Of a DNA stretch of 64,000 nt, positions 58,797-64,000 are shown one piece after another. The notes under the pieces were generated by a model. That model was not told where the DNA came from. It searched no databases and saw only the letters and a list, made by a program, of their open reading frames with translations. Position numbers and translations under genes: made by a program. The stretch is from Pseudomonadota bacterium (GTDB lineage: Bacteria > Desulfobacterota > Desulfobulbia > Desulfobulbales > SURF-16), in NCBI GenBank assembly GCA_018816555.1, contig JAHIVT010000041.1, positions 44,582 to 108,581 of the forward strand, read 5' to 3'. Position 1 is the stretch's first letter. Every line of letters begins with the position of its first letter.

Positions 58797-58809
58797 ATCG
58801 GAGGGAAAG

Positions 58810-59865
58810 ATGAAGATTGCCGCTTCCAGCATCAACCTGACAGCCACTCATGCCTCTTATCAGCAGGAGGTGACGGAAAGCTCTCTGACCTTCTGGCGGG
58901 ATGAAATCGTGCCCCCGGCAGATGGGGACAGGGTGACCCTCACCGCCCAAGCGCGCAACCTCACTCCGCCATGTCCTTCCTGCTCCGGAGCGGATGCGGC
59001 AGGTATATCCCCGGATGCTGACGGGTTGGCTGAGGACCCGGAGCTTCGCGCCATGCGGCTCACCCTGGAGTTGCTCACCGGTCGCAGGATACGTGTTGCC
59101 ACCTTTCAGGCCGGGGCCACGGCAGAGGTGCCCAGTGATCTTTCCCAGGCAGACAATCAACCGGCAAACGCAGCAGAGCCCTCTGTCGAGCGTCTGGGCT
59201 GGGGCATGGAATATGACTATTCCCATTCGTACAGCGAGCAGGAGAGTGTCGGTTTCTCTGCCCAGGGCCAGGTCATCACCGCGGATGGCAGGCAGCTTGA
59301 TCTGGCCTTTGATCTGCAGATGCAGCGGCAGTTTCAGGTGGAAACCCGAGTGCATCTGCAGGCCGGTGACGCCCGTCTGGTTGATCCTCTGGTCATAAAT
59401 TTCAACGGCCAGGGAGTAAGGCTCGGCGACATGACATTAAGCTTTGATCTGGACGGAGACGCCCAGGAGGAGGAGATTGCCTTTGTCGCGCCCGGCAGCG
59501 GTTTTCTGGTCCTTGACCGCAACAATGACGGCAAAGTGAACAACGGCACCGAGCTTTTTGGTCCGGCCAGCGGACACGGTTTTCTTGAGCTTGCCGAATT
59601 TGATACCGATGGCAACGGCTGGTTGGATGAAAATGATCCGATTTTTACCAGACTCAAGGTGTGGATGGCGGATCAGGCCGGTAATCAGCAGCTGGTTGCC
59701 GCTGCCGACATGGGCATCGGGGCTCTGCTGTTATCCCCGGTTGACACGCAGTTCAAGCTGACGGACAGTGCCAATAACCAACTGGGACAGATCCGGCAGA
59801 CATCCCTGGCCCTGCTGGAAGACGGCACTGCCGCCGCAGTTCAGGAAATCGATCTGGTTGTGTAG
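58810..59865 (+). CDS. Putative EF-hand-like calcium-binding protein
   Basis: The 351-residue product has no signal peptide. Its C-terminal half carries FDLDGDAQEEEIAFVAPGSGFLVLDRNNDGKVNNGTELFG and a second DTDGNGWLDENDPIF loop. These match the Asp-rich calcium-binding pattern (DxDxDG type) seen beside RTX/hemolysin-like proteins, so type I secretion or a surface role is possible but not shown. The N-terminal 150 residues are not recognised. GAGGGAAAG precedes ATG 58810 and a 20-base palindrome lies upstream, hinting at regulated expression. It is convergent with a PilZ gene. Confidence 0.75.
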   Translation: MKIAASSINLTATHASYQQEVTESSLTFWRDEIVPPADGDRVTLTAQARNLTPPCPSCSGADAAGISPDADGLAEDPELRAMRLTLELLTGRRIRVATFQAGATAEVPSDLSQADNQPANAAEPSVERLGWGMEYDYSHSYSEQESVGFSAQGQVITADGRQLDLAFDLQMQRQFQVETRVHLQAGDARLVDPLVINFNGQGVRLGDMTLSFDLDGDAQEEEIAFVAPGSGFLVLDRNNDGKVNNGTELFGPASGHGFLELAEFDTDGNGWLDENDPIFTRLKVWMADQAGNQQLVAAADMGIGALLLSPVDTQFKLTDSANNQLGQIRQTSLALLEDGTAAAVQEIDLVV

Positions 59866-59885
59866 GATGTTGCAATTCCCGCCAA

Positions 59886-60278
59886 TCAGCGGACGGTCAG
59901 CTTTTTTAAGCGACGGAAATCGTCTTCAGGAATTTTTTCGAAAAACTCGATGCCCATTTTAAAGGGCTGTTGGTCTTCAAACAGGATACGATCAAACCAT
60001 AAAGGACGGACGGCAAAGGTGATGGAGGGGGGCTCCGTCTCTTGCTGATCTATGGTCAGATGAAGAATGAGCTGATCTGACTCCAGGGGGCCAAAAAAAA
60101 GGTGCTGGTTATCGACGATGATCTGCCGGATGATTAGGCCTGCTCCTCTTTTGGATAAGTCAACAACCTGGCAGTTGACCGGCCTGCTCAGTCTTTCTCC
60201 TCCTTGTGCCTTACAGAGAAAAAGTGAGCCGTTCAGCGCCAGCGGGAATCGTTGAAATAAGCGTCGTTCCATTCCCAT
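59886..60278 (-). CDS. PilZ-domain protein
   Basis: A single PilZ domain (130 residues): the c-di-GMP-binding RRLFQRFP motif near the N-terminus and DLSKRGAGL, the [D/N]xSxxG motif, are both present. It should bind cyclic di-GMP as a small effector. AGGAA seven bases before ATG 60278 favours this start; ATG 60308 is in frame and 10 codons longer. It is convergent with the EF-hand-like gene. Confidence 0.85.
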   Translation of the reverse strand: MGMERRLFQRFPLALNGSLFLCKAQGGERLSRPVNCQVVDLSKRGAGLIIRQIIVDNQHLFFGPLESDQLILHLTIDQQETEPPSITFAVRPLWFDRILFEDQQPFKMGIEFFEKIPEDDFRRLKKLTVR

Positions 60279-60310
60279 AGTCAGTTCCTGTCTGCATCCA
60301 ATAGACATTG

Positions 60311-60425
60311 CCCCTGCATGGGGATTAGGCGCTGAAGCAACTGCTTCAGAGCTTCGCGCTGTACGTAATAATGGCCTTTCTCGTCACTACGCGTTTTTTG
60401 CCGTGCACTCCCCCCAAACGGGGGG
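60311..60425. repeat. Cluster of three short hairpins
   Basis: CCCC/GGGG at 60311-60323 around TGCAT, CTGAAGCA/TGCTTCAG at 60332-60349, and CCCCCC/GGGGGG at 60410-60425 around AAAC lie in the gap between a PilZ gene and prs. Nothing else is seen here; the structures may affect the transcript of the PRPP synthetase operon. Confidence 0.55.
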
Positions 60426-60504
60426 CGCGGACCCTGATTGAAGCCTGTGCACAATGCCATCACCTTTGCGGGCTAGCATGCCCCCTCTTATCCAGGCGGC
60501 GCTG

Positions 60505-61431
60505 TCAATCAACTGCGCTCAGATGGCGTTTCAGGGTACTGGCCACAAGCGGTGCCACGGAAAAAACATCCAGCAGTTCATCACTTTCCACGCCGGGATA
60601 GGTGTCGGCGCCGATTATTTTAGCTATGCCGTTGTCTTTGAACTTCTGCCTGGACTGTCCGGCCAGGACAAGATGGGTGGCGAACAATATGACATCCGTG
60701 GCGCCGGCTTCCCGGCAGCGCAGGGCAGTCTGAATAATCGAGCCGCCGGTGCGGATCATGTCATCGCATATGATGACGAGCTTATCCTTTACCACGCTTG
60801 CCACCTGATGCACCATGGTTTTATCCATGGCATAGCGGTCTTTGTCCGCCGCGGTATGTGGTGCATTGAGCTGACCGGCAAGACGGGCCACCCATTTGCT
60901 GCGTCCGTAATCGGGTGAGACAAGCACAAAATTGTCGAAATTGAGTTCCCGTATCTTCTGGACGATCAGGTTGTTTGTATTGATATGCAGGGTCTGCACA
61001 TCGCCATGGTGGGCATGCAGCACCGCCTCGGAATGGAGATCAATAAAGGCGACAAAATCCGGTCTGGCCCGGAAGATCTGTCTGGTCCGGGTAATGCCTT
61101 TTGGGATTTCATTGGCATCGGGCTTTGCCTGCTCCATGGTGGAGTAGCCGAGGTAAGGAATGACAACATTAACCGTCCTGGCACGGTAATAATGACAGCC
61201 GTCGATTAAATCGATGAGTTCAAGGTGGGATTGGTCGTTATGGGTGGCACCGACGATGATCACATCCCGGCCGGAAAAATCATCCGGAAAGGCGTGGTAG
61301 ATTTCTCCATCGGTGAAGAATTTCTTCAGGACCCGGGTGAAGGGTATATCCATATATTGGGCGATCCGGCGGCCCAAGGCCTCGGATGCCTCATTGGAAA
61401 TAATTATTTTATCGTCATTTGTGGCGGACAT
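60505..61431 (-). CDS. Divergent ribose-phosphate pyrophosphokinase
   Basis: The 308-residue protein has the PRPP synthetase fold: an N-terminal FTDGEIYHAFPDDFSGRDVIIVG segment, FVLVSPDYGRSKWVARLAGQL, and a PRPP-binding loop CDDMIRTGGSI where the common form is VDDIxDTGGT. The motif after DLHS is also changed (DLHSEAVLHAHHGD instead of DLHSGQIQGFF). It may be a second, specialised enzyme or a regulatory homologue; PRPP synthesis is likely but not certain. It begins six bases after the ParA-like gene and is therefore cotranscribed with it. Confidence 0.82.
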   Translation of the reverse strand: MSATNDDKIIISNEASEALGRRIAQYMDIPFTRVLKKFFTDGEIYHAFPDDFSGRDVIIVGATHNDQSHLELIDLIDGCHYYRARTVNVVIPYLGYSTMEQAKPDANEIPKGITRTRQIFRARPDFVAFIDLHSEAVLHAHHGDVQTLHINTNNLIVQKIRELNFDNFVLVSPDYGRSKWVARLAGQLNAPHTAADKDRYAMDKTMVHQVASVVKDKLVIICDDMIRTGGSIIQTALRCREAGATDVILFATHLVLAGQSRQKFKDNGIAKIIGADTYPGVESDELLDVFSVAPLVASTLKRHLSAVD

Positions 61432-61437
61432 GGGGAA

Positions 61438-62367
61438 TCAGGTGAACAGTTTCGGGTTATTGGTGACTTTTCTGATCAGCTCCCGGTAGTCCTGGGCGCC
61501 GGGGGAGCCGGGAGCAAACTCGTAAATCGTCTGACCATAGGCCGGCGCTTCGGAGAGCCGCACATTGTAACGGATCGGGGTGCAGACATGGTTGCCATAC
61601 AGATCTTCAAGCTTGCTTAAGATACTGTTTGATTTCTTTACCCGCTGATCATGGAAAGTTGGGAGAATATACTTGAGGGCCACGTCCTTATTGTACTTCT
61701 GGATGGAGGACATGCTTTTGAGAAATTCCACCAGCCCCTGCAGAGTCATTACTTCCAGGGATACCGGAGTGAGCACCTCTTTGACGTAAAAGAGCACGTT
61801 GACGATCAGAGGGTCCCAGCCGGGTGAGGTGTCAACCACTATGTAATCAAACTTGTTCTCAATGGCGCTGAGTTTTTCCTTTAGTGTCATTTCGCCGCCG
61901 AAATCCTTGCGGTCGATCACCCTTTTCAACCCTGCCAGTGATCTGCCGCCGGCAAGCAGCCACAGGCGATCCCGGGCCTGGATCATGATTTCATCAAGTG
62001 AAAGCTCGTTATTGACAAATTCGGTCAGTCCGGCCTTGGGCTTGACGCCGAGCATGAAGCTTGACTGACCCTGGGTGTCCGTATCAACCAGCAGGACTTT
62101 GAAGCCTGCCAGGGCTAGGCCTGCTGCAAGATTGACCGCCGTCGTGGTTTTACCCACCCCGCCTTTGGAGAGGGTAACCGCGATTTTCCTCGGTTCAGTA
62201 TTTTTTCCCGTTGCTGGGGCAGGTTGAGAAGCAGCAGAAGACGGTTTGGGACTGACAATGTCAAATTGCTCCTTGCAGAATTTGCAGCGAACCTTCGTGA
62301 CGTTGGGCGGCAGGCGGCTTTCGTCAATGGAGTGTTCTTTTTGACAGTGAGGGCAGATGATAACCAT
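61438..62367 (-). CDS. ParA-like ATPase with N-terminal zinc ribbon
   Basis: The 309-residue protein starts with a zinc-ribbon-like domain (CPHCQKEH...CKFCKEQF, about residues 5-40), a short linker, then a ParA/MinD ATPase: deviant Walker A SKGGVGKTT, VDTDTQGQ, VVDTSPGWDP and the GYGxTIYE-like C-terminal part. Such ATPases position DNA or protein cargo. GGAG six bases before ATG 62367 sets the start; a TTG at 62379 is in frame. Neighbours are a possible RHH protein upstream and a PRPP synthetase downstream, with no ParB, so the cargo is unknown and probably not the chromosome origin. Confidence 0.88.
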   Translation of the reverse strand: MVIICPHCQKEHSIDESRLPPNVTKVRCKFCKEQFDIVSPKPSSAASQPAPATGKNTEPRKIAVTLSKGGVGKTTTAVNLAAGLALAGFKVLLVDTDTQGQSSFMLGVKPKAGLTEFVNNELSLDEIMIQARDRLWLLAGGRSLAGLKRVIDRKDFGGEMTLKEKLSAIENKFDYIVVDTSPGWDPLIVNVLFYVKEVLTPVSLEVMTLQGLVEFLKSMSSIQKYNKDVALKYILPTFHDQRVKKSNSILSKLEDLYGNHVCTPIRYNVRLSEAPAYGQTIYEFAPGSPGAQDYRELIRKVTNNPKLFT

Positions 62368-62449
62368 ATGAGTCTCCAAAATGTAAAAACAAAAATAAAC
62401 TTCTCTGAATTTTAAAGAAACAACAAAAAGTTAATCGATGTTATCGAGA

Positions 62450-62869
62450 TTATTTGGGATTATCTTTAAGAAGTTTTTTCATCAGTTCGCTCTCTTCTCC
62501 CTTGGATTCAAAATCTTCAAGCAGCATCTTCACCGCATAATTGACAATGTTTGATTTCGTTGCTAACAGCTTTGAACCGGTGGGAAGCAATCCCCTTAAA
62601 AAATGGTTCGCCGCACCAAGATCCTTGAAAACTTCTTTTGTCAGATAATGGGTGGCTTTTGTCTTCACCGAAGGTTGTTTTTTCTTTTTCTTGCTCGGTG
62701 AGGCGGGTCTGCGAGGCGAAGGTGGTACTTTCTCCTGCTTGATCAGAGGCTGGGAATAGAGTTCAATCAGCATGGTCAACTCATCCAGGCCCGGTATCTC
62801 CCCGGTTGGATGAGAATCCTGTAAAAGATTGCCCAAAACATCCCTTTTTTCCTTGTTTTTTTGAACCAT
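62450..62869 (-). CDS. Small Lys-rich protein, possible RHH partner of ParA
   Basis: The 139-residue product has a Pro/Ser/Lys-rich middle (about 50-70) and a C-terminal part that could fold as ribbon-helix-helix: a strand (KATHYLT), a helix (KEVFKDLGAANHFLRGLL) and a second helix (TKSNIVNYAVKMLLEDFE). RHH proteins often pair with ParA-type ATPases as DNA-binding partners. This is a fold guess from pattern only. GGAG precedes ATG 62869; a TTG four codons upstream is in frame. It lies between a PilZ gene and the ParA-like gene on the same strand. Confidence 0.6.
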   Translation of the reverse strand: MVQKNKEKRDVLGNLLQDSHPTGEIPGLDELTMLIELYSQPLIKQEKVPPSPRRPASPSKKKKKQPSVKTKATHYLTKEVFKDLGAANHFLRGLLPTGSKLLATKSNIVNYAVKMLLEDFESKGEESELMKKLLKDNPK

Positions 62870-62914
62870 CCTTATCTCCAACAGGTGATTACTCTCTAGT
62901 CAGGGAGATAGAGT

Positions 62915-63295
62915 TTATTTGCCGCCAAAAAGATTATCTTTTTGGCTGCGTAGAAAATTGAGCATTTTCCCTTCGTTATCCGTGCCCATTTTTATAAATT
63001 CAATGCCGCATATGAGTTGAAAATTTCTTGGCGAAACATGGACAATCCTGCCTTGCAACTGAAGGTGATCGGTATCAAGTTGCAGTTTGATCCCATCAAG
63101 CTGCTGGCCGGCGGTAAAGGTGCTTTCTTCATCAACAAGGATGCCTATGCCGTTTGCCCCAAGATTGATGACCTCGTAGTTGGTTCCGTTAATTTCAATG
63201 GCAACCTTGTCCTCTTCTTCGATGGGCAGGCGGTAGACATGACGGATAATTTTATTTTTTGTTTGATCCGATTTCTCTTTCGTTTTTGCCTTCAT
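62915..63295 (-). CDS. PilZ-domain protein, diverged
   Basis: A 126-residue protein with a Lys-rich N-terminus, then a PilZ-like beta barrel: RHVYRLP provides the first arginines and NLGANGIGI is a variant of the [D/N]xSxxG motif (Ala at the Ser position). The C-terminal GIEFIKM is typical. Cyclic di-GMP binding is likely but may be weaker. It heads the minus-strand run PilZ-unknown-ParA-PRPP synthetase. Confidence 0.78.
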   Translation of the reverse strand: MKAKTKEKSDQTKNKIIRHVYRLPIEEEDKVAIEINGTNYEVINLGANGIGILVDEESTFTAGQQLDGIKLQLDTDHLQLQGRIVHVSPRNFQLICGIEFIKMGTDNEGKMLNFLRSQKDNLFGGK

Positions 63296-63758
63296 TGATG
63301 ATCACCCTGAAGTTTGCTAAAATAATTGATAAAATCATAAAAAAATTGATTTCATCGGGCTCAGGCGGAACATTTCCCTATTGCCCCGGCCCGTCCGGAT
63401 ACCCGCAACGGTTTCATTATAATGCACAGGTGTTACAGTATGTCCACAAACTTCCTCGGTGGAAAAGACGAGGAAGATGGAGTTGAGTTTCTCTGTTTAA
63501 CTTGTTTATATCATTTAGTATTTTTATTTTGCCATGTTTTGAAATAAAGTGGATTTCATTTAAAAAAAACAGTAATTTCAAACAGAAAGGCACAATTAAA
63601 AAAATAATATCACAGTTTCCTGGTACCGGCAAACAGAGAATCATAATGTTTTCGTATTTTATGCCCCTTCAAGGGTGAAAAGTAACGTCACCGAATTTTG
63701 ACTGTCTTGTGAAAACTCACTCGAAAGTCAATCATAACAAACAGAAAAAGGAGCAATG
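63296..63758. other. AT-rich intergenic region before selW-like gene
   Basis: No gene is seen; the minus-strand frame at 63417-63644 has no family features. It must hold divergent promoters for the PilZ operon and the selenoprotein. TTGACT at 63698 and AGTCAA near 63726 form a small dyad just upstream of the gene. Confidence 0.4.
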
Positions 63759-63992
63759 ATGAAGATTTCCATTACCTATTGTAACAAATGAAACTACAGG
63801 CCACGTGCTTCCAGGTTGGAAGAGGAATTAGTGAATAGATTCGCGGCCCAGGTGGAATTGATCGCCGGTTCAGGCGGGGTGTTCGAGGTGGTGATTGACG
63901 GACAAAAGATTTTTTCCAAGGCGGCAATCGGCCGTTTCCCTGATGATGGAGAGATCGTAAGGCTGATCGAGGGGATTGGCAGTGAGAAGTGA
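63759..63992 (+). CDS. SelW/Rdx-family selenoprotein
   Basis: Reading the UGA at 63789-63791 as selenocysteine gives a 77-residue protein MKISITYCNK-U-NYRPRASRLEEEL..., which matches the SelW/Rdx redox family: CxxU near the N-terminus followed by YxPRA and a FEVVIDGQKIFSKAAIGRFP segment. These small thioredoxin-fold proteins act on thiols, but bacterial partners are unknown. AGGAG five bases before ATG 63759 supports the start; ATG 63756 is also in frame. A SECIS-like hairpin follows the UGA. Conventional calling would miss the gene because the stop comes at codon 11. It is the last gene of the window. Confidence 0.92.
63808..63822 (+). promoter_or_regulatory. SECIS-like hairpin of selW-like gene
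   Basis: CTTCC (63808-63812) and GGAAG (63818-63822) make a perfect 5-bp stem with loop AGGTT, beginning 21 bases after the UGA and identical in loop to that of mvhD. Confidence 0.82.
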
Positions 63993-64000
63993 GAGGTAAG

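Noticed and set aside
60281..60463. 60-codon minus-strand frame upstream of the PilZ gene
   Set aside because: It covers the hairpin cluster and ends overlapping the PilZ start; no family match, though a decayed fragment cannot be excluded.
63698..63732. Sigma-70 promoter with TTGACT at 63698
   Set aside because: The -35-like TTGACT is followed at 17-18 bases by only a poor -10 (TCGAAA), so it is not called.

Overview
The window reads as a chromosome segment of a Gram-negative, strictly anaerobic Desulfobacterota bacterium (former Deltaproteobacteria), most likely a Desulfobulbales-type sulfur or sulfate metaboliser. This rests on a bacterial Wood-Ljungdahl (CODH/ACS) operon, selenocysteine-containing formate dehydrogenase, HdrA and MvhD, lipid A synthesis (lpxB), NifU/NifS, ThyX and many c-di-GMP proteins (GGDEF, HDOD, PilZ). 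The lineage is inferred from gene content alone.

Layout. 1-5.3 kb: a TlpA-like thioredoxin lipoprotein, then two unidentified secreted acidic proteins behind a roughly 700-base gene-free leader. 5.3-13.6 kb: phosphoglucomutase, a YkgJ-type Cys-cluster protein, two diguanylate cyclases and an HDOD protein, an AcuI-like oxidoreductase and an SNF-family sodium symporter. 13.6-20 kb: a small unknown, a Gfo/Idh/MocA oxidoreductase overlapping lpxB, a CheY-like regulator, then mutY-trmJ-leuB on the minus strand. 20-22.3 kb (minus): a translationally coupled AAA ATPase and TOPRIM-like pair beside a truncated DNA-methyltransferase, probably a defence remnant. 22.5-55.6 kb is a long run on the plus strand: uvrC, nifU-nifS, thyX, fhs, a PilB-like ATPase with a cNMP domain, folD, cooS, a metF-acsD fusion, acsB, acsC, fdhA(Sec), hdrA(Sec), mvhD(Sec), a lone hyuA, a possible XXXCH protein, a GYF-AIM24 protein, a hybrid kinase and a SYLF protein. 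55.7-64 kb: divergent copZ/copA, an EF-hand-like protein, two PilZ proteins, a ParA operon with a divergent PRPP synthetase, and a SelW-like selenoprotein at the right edge.

How it works together. Fhs, FolD and the MetF half carry one-carbon units between formate and methyl-THF. AcsC/AcsD, CooS and AcsB join or split methyl and CO units of acetyl-CoA. FdhA-HdrA-MvhD probably links formate/CO2 to an electron-bifurcating or confurcating Hdr module. The direction (autotrophic fixation or acetyl-CoA oxidation) cannot be read from sequence. acsE, metV and cooC are not in the window.

The strongest direct observation is four in-frame UGA codons read as selenocysteine (fdhA U828, hdrA U63, mvhD U69, selW-like U11). 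Each is followed by a hairpin whose loop starts 18-27 bases downstream; three of the loops contain GGU, and the fdhA loop is AGTCT. Conventional gene calling would split three of these genes and lose the fourth. The window also holds several families of intergenic palindromic repeats.
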